This document shows positions 48,406 to 59,679 of a DNA stretch of 64,000 nucleotides, piece by piece; position 1 is the first letter of the stretch, and each line of letters opens with the position of its first letter. A program made the position numbers and the translations under genes. Source of the DNA: Seiridium cupressi (lineage: Eukaryota; Ascomycota; Sordariomycetes; Amphisphaeriales; Sporocadaceae). The notes below the pieces were generated by a model, which saw nothing but the letters and a program-made list of their open reading frames with translations, was not told the origin of the DNA and did not search any database. Where the stretch lies: contig JARVKI010000132.1 of the NCBI GenBank assembly GCA_036674765.1, forward strand, positions 1 to 64,000, read 5' to 3'.

Positions 48406-50058
48406 TCATGCATCAAGGTCGCTCGAAGAACTGTCGTGCTTTGGAGGCTCGAGGTTCATCTGGTTGGCCAAGAGCATCAGCTTGTCGCGAGCAAAGCAAA
48501 TGACCACCAAGATCATGATGGCGTACCATTGGCGCTGGTTATCGGTCTCCATGTTGAGATTCATCTCAAAGAACGGCACGGCATCCTCCCGCGAGGCATC
48601 CAAGTGGGTGATCAGAACATTATGCTCCATAATGGCAAAGCCCCAAATGACGGGTGCCTTGGGAACCAAAAGCTCAATAGTCTCCGCCTTCGCCTTGGGA
48701 TTCTTCTTGGTCTCATCTGCACGTCGCTGCGTCTGCACGGGGATGAGGTGGTCTCGCCAGTCTTGTGCCAATTGTTCCATTGTATCGCGAATTTTTTCAA
48801 CGGCATCAGCCTGTCTAGTGATTCTGCCAACATCGAAAATCGTGACGGTTGGTGGAATCAGGTCATCGAATTGAGAAAGGCCACCGTCTTTCCAAGCCCA
48901 CTTGACGGCTTTTTCTAAAGTGGATTTTAGAGTTTTAACGTATCGGGCTCTGAATTTTTGTGCATCGTTCGCCTTGTCGATATGATCCTTGCTTTCGTCA
49001 TCCTTTTCCTCGAGATACTCGTTACGTATGTCTCGAATCCTGGACTGGACCTTGATAATGTTTATTAATGTTTTGGAACCTAAATGCAGCGTCAGCTTGG
49101 CGAGAAGCGGTTGCAAGCTTTTATTTTCATTTTCTGGAGGGCTCATATTTACCATGATAGTCCTGACCGTCAGTGCGTTCGTATATTCTCGGCCAGCGAA
49201 TTCCGTAATTAGTCTTCTTGTAGAAGAGGCCCTGTGGTATTGGAATACCGTTGAAATGACCTTGCCATGTTTCTGGCAAAAGTGCAACACCTGCTGGATT
49301 TCTGGAGATGATATGTAGCTGTTTTTGTTCGTCGCGAAAGTTGGCGAACGGGGTTTGTCCATCTACCGAGTCGTTCTCCGACCCTGACGAGGATTTGTCA
49401 TCAGAACCCTCCGAGTCTGATGAACCACTGTCACTCGGGCCGCCTGGACTGTGAATAGGGCGCTTTTTGCTTGTGCCGGTGCTGCTGCCACTACTGCTGC
49501 CGCCGCTGCTGCCACTACTGCTGCCGCCGCTGCTGCCGGTGCTGCTGCTGCCACTACTACCACCGCTGCCGTTGCCACTGCCACTAGCAGCACCATCCAA
49601 CGTTCTTTGGAAAATACCTCGAATACTGCCAGCTCGCACGATTGGATCACCTGGACCTGAACCTGTACCCGAACCTGTACCTGTACCAGTGCCTGCGCCA
49701 GTGCCAGTGCCTGCACCTGAGCCTGTGCCTGAGCCTGAGATAAGACCGCCAGAACCGAAAGGGTTTGGAGGTGTGGGTAGTGCACCTCCGCTTTCCGCCC
49801 CTGGGCTAAGCCGCGGGCTCGTGTCGTTGAATCTGGGCCTCTTTGTGGGATTTGCCCCAGTCTTCGTAACGTCGTGTTCCTGTGTCTTGTTAGTATTTGT
49901 GGCTTTATAAGAAGTTTATTTCTCTCCGCTCAGAGTCGGCTGGCATTTCACGTTCGCGCACTCACGTTGATAATCCCTCCCGGTCCTTCGGGCTGCAGGA
50001 GTCCATCTCCAGTATCCCTCAGGTCAAGAGGTCGTCGACCAGATCTGAAGATAGACAT
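48406..50058 (-). CDS. Hypothetical protein with Gly-Thr/Ser and Gly-Ser repeat linkers and a C-terminal membrane segment
   Basis: Three exons on the minus strand, 50058-49966, 49879-49153 and 49079-48406, about 497 residues. The start MSIFRSGRRPLDLRDTGDGL has a good context. Two low-complexity blocks follow: alternating Gly-Ser/Thr/Ala dipeptides (coded at about 49660-49740) and GGSSSGSS repeats (about 49470-49580). After an acidic Ser/Asp stretch comes a segment that looks folded (RDEQKQLHIISRNPAGVALL, IPQGLFYKKTNYGIRWPRIY) and a helical region (KTLINIIKVQSRIRDIRNEY). A single hydrophobic segment lies near the C-terminus (QWYAIMILVVICFARDKLML). Intron 2 must use the acceptor at 49080, since others break the frame. 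I do not recognise the family. Confidence 0.7.
49465..49590 (-). repeat. 24-bp coding tandem repeat (GGSSSGSS)
   Basis: On the plus strand a GCTGCCACTACTGCTGCCGC-type unit of 24 nt is repeated at least twice, with degenerate copies on both sides. It encodes the Gly/Ser linker of the hypothetical protein on the minus strand. Such tracts usually vary in length between isolates. Confidence 0.75.
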
Positions 50059-53000
50059 GTTGCCGAACGCAGGAGCGATAACTTGGCAATTGTTGACTTC
50101 CTTGCAGATGGGTACAAGTACAAAAGTGGTGGCGCTACGAATTAATTATCGGGCCAAATCCAAACCAGACGTCGAAGAATGGGCGAGAGCTCGAGTCAGG
50201 TGCTCGAGCTGAATGCAGATGAAGGCAAGAGATTGATGTTTGGGTCAAGTTGGTGGAATTGACATGATCGAGGTCGGGTAGTGGTTTCTATGCTGGTCCC
50301 TCTTTGACAAAGCTGAACAACGAATGCAGATATTCCGGAAAGACAATCGGAACAATCTCTGACGGAAATCAGTCAGACATTGTGCAGAGCTGGCCGAATT
50401 TCGTATAATCATTGGTTACTCGTAATTCGCCGGATCCGGAAGGGGTGGCTTCAGTCCTATTGTCCTCGGACGCGGCTGCTTGCCTTTTGTCTCACAATCG
50501 CAATCTACGTTTTGTTACAGATGTTTTCGGTCGGCAATTGCACGTGCGCAATCATAATTTTGGGAACCCCCGAATTTTCGTTTCATGGCAACCACCCTTG
50601 GTATAATAAGCTCGAATGACCGCAAACATTGGTTATTTTCATGTGAGCTGCTCATCAAAGGCTCGACTGAGCGGGATTCTCGATGGTACCAAGGTGTCAA
50701 TGATAATCATATAATGGTGTCTCCTAAATCATGAAAGCTGACATGGAGATCTAGTTGAACAAGTATAAAAAGTGTCAGCGGCTAAATCCAGTTTCCGGGC
50801 CAGTATTCGGCGCTGCAGGCAACGTACAGCTAGCGTAAGGGTGGGTCAGATTTTATTTATAGACCGTCTGATGCCTGGTAGGAATACAGGTGCACAGATG
50901 CCGGCGCAGTTTGCATTCCGTCCACATGTAATCGAAGCCGGAGTCCTGGAATCAACATTCCATCAGAGGTGGTCGATCTTCGAATAGCCTGGGCGGACCA
51001 TGAGTTCCTTTGTAGGCCCGGTAGAAGGGTTTAGTGGTTTTTTTGCGACGTTCTCCTTGAGTGGTGAACTATACGGATCGTAAATGATAGATATGTTGAG
51101 AAAAGATTCCTGTGATATATTATTCTGCCATCGTTCATGATGAAGTGGTCTTTCTTTCTGAGAATCAGCCAGTGATGAGGCCGATTGGGCAACCTCCGCT
51201 CGCAGACATGCCTCCTGTTGATGTTGAATCGCTCTAGCTCAACTCACACTTGAAGAAAATCTAAGACTCCTTGCTGGCAAATCCCGATGGCGGACCGCTG
51301 CCATCGACAGGCCAAAGACTCCAAAGCTCAAGGTTAGTCCGAATCATTTCCACGACATCTGGTCGCATTGCCAAGACCGTGAGACCAGGTTCCTGATGGC
51401 CCATCAGGCCCAAAGCGAGATCTTTGGTTAAAATGTTCCAACGGCCTTTCTCCCTTGTGGTGTAAGCACGGGTTGAACTGGGACATAAATCTTATGTTTA
51501 GACTTGGCAAGCTTTTGGCAGAAGACAGGTAGAGACCTAGAAACGGGATGATCTCAAACTGCCATCATTCCAAGAGACGGACTGGCTGGACTGAGTAGAC
51601 AAGATACAAATTGGCATCCGTCTTATTGGCAACTACAATATACATCCATAGACATCCACGAGATGGAAGGAACTTCGAATAGTTCAGCGAAGACATTTTG
51701 CTCCCAGGAAAGCTCGCGGTGGCACACATAACTGGCCTACACTCCGAAGGGATTGGCGCGTGTCAAACGCTTTGTTGGTGAATACAATTGTCGTTCGTAA
51801 TTGCTCAATGCATATTGCTGGTTGCGTATTGAGCAAACGACCATAAAACCCGTCGGTTCAATTGTGATACCGGAATTGATACCCGTGCCCGTCACGAGCT
51901 TAATCTATTACCGTTCCAAGCCATTATCTTGGCAGTGAGATAATTGCTGAGCAACATAGGTACGTAAGTCTCCCCACGCAGCATGTCAAATCCATGAAGT
52001 AATGGCAGCTTACCTGCATACAAGTGAGGATCTTTACACATCTCCTTCGGAAACACCCCTCCAACAATCTCAGAGGTTAGAGGCTTGATTCTCTTTCCAC
52101 CTGCACACAACTCTACGTACTATAACCCCAGGAAACCATGAACTGTATTTGCTACAATAGGCCTATCGGCAATGTGTATCGAAAGTGGAAAGTTGATTGA
52201 GCTCAGCGGCGACGTCGAAAACAAGGGCAGCCTCTTGTTTACCTATGGAAATGAGGAGACGATATTCAATCGAGACTTAACGGCCAGAAGAGACTACGAA
52301 GTTGCTCTCAAAAATATATCGCACGACAGGCTAATGACTGGGATAAAATCAACTCGTGCCTGAAGACTCTACATGAACTAGCTTCATCATGAACTCCACC
52401 GAGAAGGTATTGATACAGTATCCTACGGATGGTACAGCTTACAGAGCCGGAGGGGCCAATGTCGATGTTTTATATACCCCCCCAGCCGGGCATCCAGAGT
52501 GATATCAATCAGGTTTATATGTCGTGGGGACAACTGAGGTCGGATGGACTGGGCCTCGAATTTCAAATCGGTATCTTCAGGCTCCATATATACCGTATAC
52601 CAATATTTATAGTAAAAAGCAATAGGTTCATAAATAATTTCCAAAGACGATCATCAGACATACGCACCGCTACGGTAGTTTACCTATTGTGTGTTCCCTT
52701 TTCAACTCCTTCATGTGTTCTGGGACCTTGTCCAACTGATTTCAGTGATGAGTGATTTGACCTGGCCTGACCGTTTATACTGTATTAGTTGGAGGGAATC
52801 ACGGCGGTTTCCCGTGAGGCTGCCTATCACACGCAAGCTGCACTCGATGAGATTTGACAGAGGAATTGTTAGCCTGTTTGATCCTTTAGGAAACATTGAA
52901 GTGCAGACCATCACTGAGTTATAAGTCCCCAGCTACTGCAGCGCCTGAAAGCTGGTGCAGAAGCGGCTCTCAAACCCGTGCTTCGCCTACTGACAATCCT

Positions 53001-53452
53001 GAACATTACATTGTGCGTATGTAGTTGTATATTTGGCAGGGGCAATTGATGCGGCTAATCATGGTGGGTGGGTCTGGACTGCCGAAACGGCACCCAAGCC
53101 ACGGAACATTCCCTAGTGAAGTCGCGACGCGCGCCTAAACTTAGAATAGTTTGCACTTACACAAAACCCAACACAGCAGGCTTACCTGTACTACATACCT
53201 ATATGTAGGGAATCAACCTCTGTTGGCTGCGTAATTGATCCTTTTAAGCCTTGCTGCTATCCAGCTTCCAAGGCAACCCCTGCTCGAATCATTCACCACG
53301 AACACTGCTGAAGCTTGTCAACAAAGAGCCCAGGTTCCGGACAATTATCCCTTGAGCCCTGGGTTCGTGGAGCTACGTCACTTCCGCATCTGCGAAATAC
53401 CGAAGCACCCGTCGAGACATGCGCCAGAACTTCTACTCGTGTATATAGAACC
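50059..53452. other. 3.4 kb gene-poor interval with possible decayed genes
   Basis: The left end carries the promoter of the Gly/Ser-repeat gene and the right end the leader of the SAP-domain gene. Between them I support no intact gene. One frame at 52389-52625 reads MNSTEKVLIQYPTDGTAYRA and continues past a TGA at 52500-52502 into VVGTTEVGWTGPRISNRY, which looks like a decayed coding sequence. A minus-strand frame at 51892-52110 ends an exon-like segment (ELCAGGKRIKPLTSEIVGG) at a GTAAGC. Neither could be assigned. Confidence 0.45.
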
Positions 53453-55339
53453 ATGGCGACCGATTATAATAAGCTGAAAGTAACGGAATTAAAGGTCGAG
53501 CTGAAGCGCCTCGGGTTACCGCAAAATGGGTTGAAGGCCGACCTTGTCGCTAGGTTAGAAGCAGTCGCCACCGATCCTCCTACCTCAGACACCGCAGCAG
53601 CATCTGCCGCCGAAGACGATGATGATCAAGTGCAAGAAGCTCTGGAATCTGGGGGCACCGCGCCCCCGGAAATGGACCCGACACCAGCAGCAGAGACGGA
53701 TGCAGAGACGGCAATACGACCTGAAGAGACTTCACTGCAGGATGCGCCAATGACAGATGTACCTGCCTTGAATGATACAGGTGCTCTACCAGAAGACTCT
53801 GCACCAGAGCCGGCGCAACCCATTGCGGCGACGGATTTCGCGGTGTCGAATTCTCAACCACCCTCTTCGATAGCTCCTGAATCATCATCAAGTGCCACCC
53901 CCGTGCGGCCCATTGAGATAGTGCAGGATTCCCAGAAGCGAAAACGCCGTTCTCTCAGTCCTGCGCCGCGTGCAGAAGATATCGCGGCAAAACGGGCGAG
54001 ACTGAGTAGTGAACAGCCTGAGGCTGAAGTTGGGCTGTCTGAAACAGAGAACAAAGAAGAGGCTATTCAGATGTTTGGCACTGCGCGGGATGCGCCAACA
54101 GATGCTGCCATGGGTGGTGCTCAATCCGAAATTTCTGCGGAGCAACAAACAAGGGCGGACAGCGTTGCGTCAACAGTGGGAATTACGCAGAGTTTGCGCC
54201 AAAAGAGCCCTGACGACGCAGACCAGCCAATGATGGATGACACCAAGCAACAATCGCAGTTGGACAATGATACTGTCATGGGCGAGTCTCTTGCCGATAC
54301 GCTCACAGAGGAGGAGCTACAAGGCGGCGTGGAACCTTCTACGCACCCTGCAACCTCTGCTTTGTACATCAAAAATTTCATGAGACCTTTGCGACCACAA
54401 GCTGTAAAGGATCATTTGCTAGACCTGGCAACACCCGCAGGGGTCGAGATCGATGACCAGACCATTCCAGATTTCTATCTGGACAACATTCGAACCCATT
54501 CTTTCGTCCTTTTTAATTCTGTCACGGCTGCTAAGCGTGTGCGAAACGCGCTACATAATCAAGTCTGGCCCGACGAAACGAACCGAAAGCCACTTTGGAT
54601 CGACTACATACCTTCCGAACGATATCACGACTGGGTCGCCATGGAGCAATCTGCAGGTGGCGGTCGAGGCTCGGCCAGTCGATACGAGGTTGTTTACGAG
54701 CACGATCGCAATGGGAACGTGATTGCCGCGCTTGAAGAGAGTGGTGCCGCTCCTCCAGCAGCCAAACCCGCCCCGATGCTCGAGCGGAAGCAGTCAGTCC
54801 CAACAGGTCCTTCCCGTGGGTTGACAGGCATTGAAGGCGCACCTACTGGTCCCCGTGGCCTTCAAGGTGGAGGTCGAGCTCCAGTCCACCATTCCCGGCT
54901 GGATCGAGTCGTCGACCACAAGTCAAGCATCGCACGCCCTACGGTGGCCTATCAGCCCGTACCTGAAGAACTTGCACGCCGACGCCAAGATGCCATAAAA
55001 ATGGCCAAGTCAAGAGACTACAACCAACGATCAGACAAGAACAAAGAGTACCGACGCTACTTTTTCGAGCACGGCGATCACCTCGTAGATCGTGGCCCAG
55101 AGATCTTCTTGGGCATCCGACCTCCTCACCGTGAGCGCGAGCGTGAGCGACACCAAGAGCATGGTCATGACGACAGACGACGTGGAGGCAGAGGTCGCCG
55201 GAATGGTAGAAGGGGAGGCATGCCGATGCATCACGGCGTACCGAAGGGAGGAGATCGCTACCGCGGTACTGCCGCTTCTGGCGATTATAATGACCGAGGT
55301 GGGGACCGATACCGTGGCGAAAGTTATGGTCGGCACTAG
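53453..55339 (+). CDS. SAP and RRM-like domain protein, Acinus-type
   Basis: A single exon of 628 residues; I use the ATG at 53453 (ACCATGGC context) because it places the SAP domain at the N-terminus as in relatives, although the frame is open 138 bp further upstream. Residues about 6-40 are a SAP DNA/RNA-binding helix-turn-helix (KLKVTELKVELKRLGLPQNG). A long acidic, Ala/Ser/Pro-rich region follows with a basic nuclear-localisation-like KRKRRSLSP. Residues about 300-400 resemble the degenerate RRM of Acinus (ALYIKNFMRPLRPQAVKDHL, SHSFVLFNS-like segment, NRKPLWIDYIPSERY). The C-terminus is Arg/Glu- then Arg/Gly-rich (RGG type). Acinus links splicing and the exon-junction ASAP complex to chromatin in the nucleus. 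I do not see a clear RNPS1-SAP18-binding motif, so ASAP membership is inference. Confidence 0.75.
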   Translation: MATDYNKLKVTELKVELKRLGLPQNGLKADLVARLEAVATDPPTSDTAAASAAEDDDDQVQEALESGGTAPPEMDPTPAAETDAETAIRPEETSLQDAPMTDVPALNDTGALPEDSAPEPAQPIAATDFAVSNSQPPSSIAPESSSSATPVRPIEIVQDSQKRKRRSLSPAPRAEDIAAKRARLSSEQPEAEVGLSETENKEEAIQMFGTARDAPTDAAMGGAQSEISAEQQTRADSVASTVGITQSLRQKSPDDADQPMMDDTKQQSQLDNDTVMGESLADTLTEEELQGGVEPSTHPATSALYIKNFMRPLRPQAVKDHLLDLATPAGVEIDDQTIPDFYLDNIRTHSFVLFNSVTAAKRVRNALHNQVWPDETNRKPLWIDYIPSERYHDWVAMEQSAGGGRGSASRYEVVYEHDRNGNVIAALEESGAAPPAAKPAPMLERKQSVPTGPSRGLTGIEGAPTGPRGLQGGGRAPVHHSRLDRVVDHKSSIARPTVAYQPVPEELARRRQDAIKMAKSRDYNQRSDKNKEYRRYFFEHGDHLVDRGPEIFLGIRPPHRERERERHQEHGHDDRRRGGRGRRNGRRGGMPMHHGVPKGGDRYRGTAASGDYNDRGGDRYRGESYGRH

Positions 55340-55850
55340 ACTGCTACGGTACTTCAGGAGGACTCGGGATAGCTTCGTTCCAGGCTGGGTTGATCGGGAG
55401 GCATCTTGACTGATCCTTAAGGGGACACTAGGGCCATGTGTATATCGACATCTATGCATATGAGGGAAGAACGGGAGCTACAACAGTTGATATAAACAAA
55501 CCGTGAAAGATACCCTTAACCGCCTCATTTGAGGCTTGGCACACATGTATCTAACATGGGACAGTCAATGCTGAAGCCAAAACCATGATACCATCCGCTT
55601 TGTTCCCGTCCCACATCCACATGAGGGCTTTCCAAATGGGCTTTTGATAAAAACCACGTGCAATGACATGTAAGATATTTCACAACATCCATTTGGCCAG
55701 TCATCCTCTACCATCCACACGTGATTATTGTCACTAAGATATAGCAGATGTGAGCAACGAGTTTCAGCGTCATTAAAAATTGATTTTAATCTCTATATTA
55801 TACTAGAGTAATACAATTGCGTCTTCGTATGATTAGGTTCATGATTACCG
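55340..55850. other. Convergent 3' region
   Basis: About 510 bp between the stop codons of the SAP-domain gene and the Srf1-like gene. The right half is AT-rich. No gene is supported. Confidence 0.5.
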
Positions 55851-56861
55851 TTATCCTCTTTTTGATATTGCCTGAACAAATCGCTTCCCATTAGCGACCA
55901 TGCTTGTACTCTTGCCTGACCCATTTGTCTGGGTCAATCTAACCTTTCGTCCCTTCTCCAAGCCGCCGAGTCGTTCGATGATTCGTAAGAGACTAATAGT
56001 AAAGTTCACAACCCAAAATACCAATCCGGTGAAAAGGCAGGCCGCCAAGGCCTTGACGAGAGGTATGCTTAAATCAACAGTGGTTGTCTCCAACGCCTGA
56101 AACGCCAGCGACGTACTTGCCGCCTTGAGGATGATGAAGAACAGGTCTAGGAGAGTGAGTGAGACCTTGATGATGGGACGCCGTAGTCCTAGAGGTGCTC
56201 CGAATATGTCGTCGAAGGTCATGTAGAAAACATAGGGGACTGATAATGAGTCGACCACGATTGCAAGAATGACCTGGCCTCTTTGGGCGAGCTCGTAAGC
56301 ACTGAGTGTGGCCCACCACCAATGTGTCCGATATAGCGTGATAGAAATCGCCAGTGACGAGATGCTGCTGCCCAGCACGAGCAAGCGAAATATGAGTTGC
56401 GGTAAAGGGTTGACGAAGAACCAGTTGTGCCGCTTCTTATGTACGTTGGACAGCTCCTGCTCCAGATATACAGGAGATCCTTGAGGCTGTGCATGCAACT
56501 CGTCAAGCGTAATAGTATGGTGATGTTCAGGCACTACACGAGGTGACGTTCGTATCAAGTGACGCCATCTTGTGTATGGATCTCCGCCGTAAGGCTTGAA
56601 GCCTACAGCCTTCGGTATGACGGGTGAGTTTGTGCGTAGGTAGTCCAGCTCCCGACCAGGGCGATTACCCCGCTTAAGAAGCCATGCCGGCCGTCTGTGT
56701 CTCCTCATGAGCCGTTCATCGACCCAGCTCTCGAACCCGCCGTGAGAAGACACGCGCCTGACCATTCCCTGGCGTGGCGGTTCCTCAGGGATGTCTTCCC
56801 ATGTGACGAAGTCATCATCCTCGTCGAGCCTTGCGAAAGGCGGGACGACGCGGACAGACAT
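55851..56861 (-). CDS. Four-TM membrane protein, similar to the phospholipase D regulator Srf1
   Basis: A single exon of 336 residues on the minus strand with an ATG at 56861. The first 150 residues are hydrophilic, acidic at the start (RLDEDDDFVTWEDIPEEPP) and then basic. Four hydrophobic segments follow: LPQLIFRLLVLGSSISSLAI, VILAIVVDSLSVPYVFYMTF, LTLLDLFFIILKAASTSLAF and LAACLFTGLVFWVVNFTISL. The loop FGAPLGLRRP and the surrounding LAIVVD and LLDLFFI spacing match, from memory, the fungal Srf1 family. In yeast Srf1 activates phospholipase D (Spo14) at membranes. The C-terminal tail is short and basic. Srf1 assignment is moderate; the membrane topology is clear. No introns are needed. Confidence 0.65.
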   Translation of the reverse strand: MSVRVVPPFARLDEDDDFVTWEDIPEEPPRQGMVRRVSSHGGFESWVDERLMRRHRRPAWLLKRGNRPGRELDYLRTNSPVIPKAVGFKPYGGDPYTRWRHLIRTSPRVVPEHHHTITLDELHAQPQGSPVYLEQELSNVHKKRHNWFFVNPLPQLIFRLLVLGSSISSLAISITLYRTHWWWATLSAYELAQRGQVILAIVVDSLSVPYVFYMTFDDIFGAPLGLRRPIIKVSLTLLDLFFIILKAASTSLAFQALETTTVDLSIPLVKALAACLFTGLVFWVVNFTISLLRIIERLGGLEKGRKVRLTQTNGSGKSTSMVANGKRFVQAISKRG

Positions 56862-58650
56862 CTTTGCTTGGCTCTACTGCCGGAAAATAGGGGGAATAGC
56901 GTTGAGGTGCCGCTTCATCAATTATTCCATCCCCCGGCTCTCGGCTTCCCAATTTACTCCGTTGGTGGTCGGGCGACTCCCGCGACCAGAAGGGGCGAGC
57001 GAAACGAATGCAAGTTGCTCAGCAGGTGTGAAAGGCCGAGGAAGCCTGCACATACAAGACGATTATCGCCTTGTTCGGGTGGTGGGCAACGGCGCTGAGG
57101 CGCTGACCGTTATTCTGGTGGTCGGCCAGCCATGGCGCGATCTGATTTTGAAGTTCCAAGTCGCGACCGGAAATTTAAGGTTAGAGTTGCGTCACAACTG
57201 AGCAAGCCGCCGGGGCCAGGGAAGGAGGGAGGATCCACCCGAAATCGTGCAGCTTGTGGGGCCTAGGATCTGGTCCTGAGCGCCGGGAGTTTCGAATCCC
57301 CAAGTCCAAATACCGTATCGTCGCTGATGAATGACATATTCTATTCGCCAGCCTCGACGTGCATTAGTTTCTTCGAAAAAAAAAAAAGATAAGAAATTTA
57401 CAGCCTTCCGAAAAGCTGGGAATGGCCTCACCCACCGAATGGTGCTCCCCCAACATCACAACGGTCATGGAAGTGGGCCGTAGCACAGATACTCCTTTGA
57501 ACCGAGTTCACGAAGGTCTCACCCTACAAGCTATGACAATAATAAGGCCTGAACTCATCAGCTCGCGGTATGTACAGTTTTTTTTTAACAATTCTTGTGG
57601 ATGGCTGTTGATTCAGTATTGCGTACATGTGCACTCTAAACAAGTGTAACCCCTACGCTAGAACGACAAGGCCGTGTCACCATTAGCATTGCTTCTAGCC
57701 GAGTCAGTGGTCAGGCCATTTATCCACGGGCAGTTGGCTGAGGCTGTGCAGACTCATATGTTACTGACTGATACCTGCTGCAACAGTGCATCAGTTACAT
57801 AGAGCGACAACGCAGATGAAAAAAACTGTAGTAGTAAAGGAAAGGCCATAATGTTTGATTATTGAGTGTGTTCCCCATGCCCACCCCCTACGTCCTACAA
57901 TTAAAGTATTCACCATCCCGTTGTGGTCATGTAGAATGCAGGTCTGCTGATACTCTGTTTTACACCTCATAGTTGGCCACAATACCATGCCCTTCCCTGC
58001 ACAGGCTCCTATCTCTGCATATGCCTATATGAGGAGAACGCGATCCTATTTGACAAGCAACCCTGAACAGATACGGTAGATAGGCTGACCCCGAGCAGCC
58101 AAATAAACTATGCTATCTCACATTTTCCCTCATCGTCTTTCCGAGGTGTACCTTTTCTCGACTCTCTCACCCTTCGGCTTCGGCTTTTAATGTACAATTT
58201 GGCCGCCTTGTAAGCCACTCAGTCGAAAGGTCCGGGATACTTAGTGTGGGTTGCTTAGCGAAGTGGTCCGGTGACGGTTGGAATTGAGTGATTGCCTAGC
58301 ATTTGTATGCACATCTGACAGATCAGATCGCGATTGCTCAATTGGCCCCGCGTCGCCTCCCGCGTCAAAGCGACATTTCACACGGTGCAAGCGACAAAGG
58401 AAAGCAAGAGCTGTGTGCCAAACATGACGGCCGCCGCTCGCTGATTTTGTTTTGACCCTGCTCGTTTGACCGGGCCTCTTTTCCTCTTCACTCCTTTTTT
58501 GTTGTTGCGTTGTTGCGTTGCTGCGCACCGTCGTGTTTGCTTGGATCAGGCCTGGTCTTTGTGCTCTGTTCCACCAGTTCGGTTCCTCTATCGGCACCTC
58601 GAGGCCGCCCCGTCTCCGCTCGACGACACTCACTCGGCACACCCGCAATC
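56862..58650. other. 1.8 kb divergent intergenic region
   Basis: This lies between the divergent starts of the Srf1-like gene and the Rab gene. It contains an A-run at about 57376-57388. A TTTCGAATCCCC string at about 57291 recalls a tRNA T-arm, but no acceptor stem or anticodon arm can be built around it. From about 58430 it is T/C-rich, as expected for the Rab promoter and leader. Confidence 0.5.
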
Positions 58651-59679
58651 ATGTCTTCTCTGGAGGCCAAGATCGTGGTGCTTGGCTCGCAGGGCGTCGG
58701 CAAGACGTCTCTGCTAATGCGCTACTGCAAGGGGGCGTTCAACCCGTCACAAACAACCTCAACAGTCGGCGCTAGCTTCATGACGAAGCGCGTGGTGGAT
58801 AGCGACACAGATACGGTTGTGCGCCTGCAGATATGGGATACCGGTTCGTAAACTCGTTGAGGGGTGGCTTTCTTGAAACGTTCAATTTCTAACGCGTGAC
58901 CATTTGTAGCCGGCCAGGAACGCTTCCGCTCCATATCGCGACTCTACTACCGTGGTGCCAACGCGTGCATATTATGTTATAGCATCACCGACGCCAAGTC
59001 CTTTGCAGAGATGGGCCTGTGGCTTACCGAACTACGCCGAAACCTACCGCCAGATATCGTCCTCCACGTCGTCGGCACAAAAGCTGATGTAGTCGCCCGC
59101 GATCCCACCCGCCGTGAGGTACCGTTCGAGCGTTGCATAGCATATGCTGCCGAGAACCTGGCGCCCGGCCAAGGCAACACTCCCCCACCGACCGCTACTC
59201 CTGGCGGTTTCGTCCCTTCAGGAATGACGGGAGACATGGCCAGTGGTATGAATAACAGCGCGAGCACCGGTGGAATGCTGGGCGAACCACGAAGCCCGAG
59301 TAGTAAACGGAGCTCTGGGTTCTGGGGCCAGGAGGTTGGCTGGGACGCGTGCCACGAGATCAGTGCTGAGAGCGGAGAGGGCGTCGAGGAAGTCTTCAGA
59401 GTTGTGACGAGGAAACTGGTCGAACAAAACCGCAAGATGGAACAAGGTCTCCTGGCCGCGATGGCAACACCAGGCACGCCATACGAACGTGGCATGGATA
59501 GAGGATATTTCGATGGGGTCAACCCAAGGGGGAGCTTCAGAGTCGGTCGTGACAGGAGGAGCTGGCTTTTTTCTCCAGGCTTCACGCCCGCTGTGCCTAT
59601 TGAGAACCCAGCGCATAATCGGCCAGAGCAGATTGTGGAGCAAGATCAACGAGAGAACAGAAGCCGATGCTGCTCATGA
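58651..59679 (+). CDS. Rab-family small GTPase with a long insertion before G5
   Basis: Two exons, 58651-58843 and 58910-59679, about 320 residues, against roughly 200-220 for typical Rabs. G1 is GSQGVGKT (residues 12-19). The effector region is TTSTVGASFMTKR. G3 is DTAGQE (63-68), and IWDT/AGQERFRS is interrupted by the intron. G4 is GTKAD (120-124), with Thr in place of the usual Asn. About 60 low-complexity residues (PPPTATPGGFVPSGMTGDMA and on) are inserted before G5, which reads ISAES rather than SAK. The C-terminus ends RCCS, a likely double-prenylation site. The core is closest to the Rab5/Rab22 endosomal group by eye. The Pro/Ser-rich insertion appears to be a filamentous-fungal feature. 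It probably acts on endosomal or vacuolar membranes. Confidence 0.85.

Noticed and set aside
51892..52110. Minus-strand frame with an exon-like end before GTAAGC
   Set aside because: Too short, no second exon with continuing similarity, and no recognised domain.
57280..57310. T-arm-like string GTTTCGAATCCCC suggesting a tRNA
   Set aside because: The T-stem is imperfect and no matching acceptor stem, D-arm or anticodon arm can be formed on either strand.
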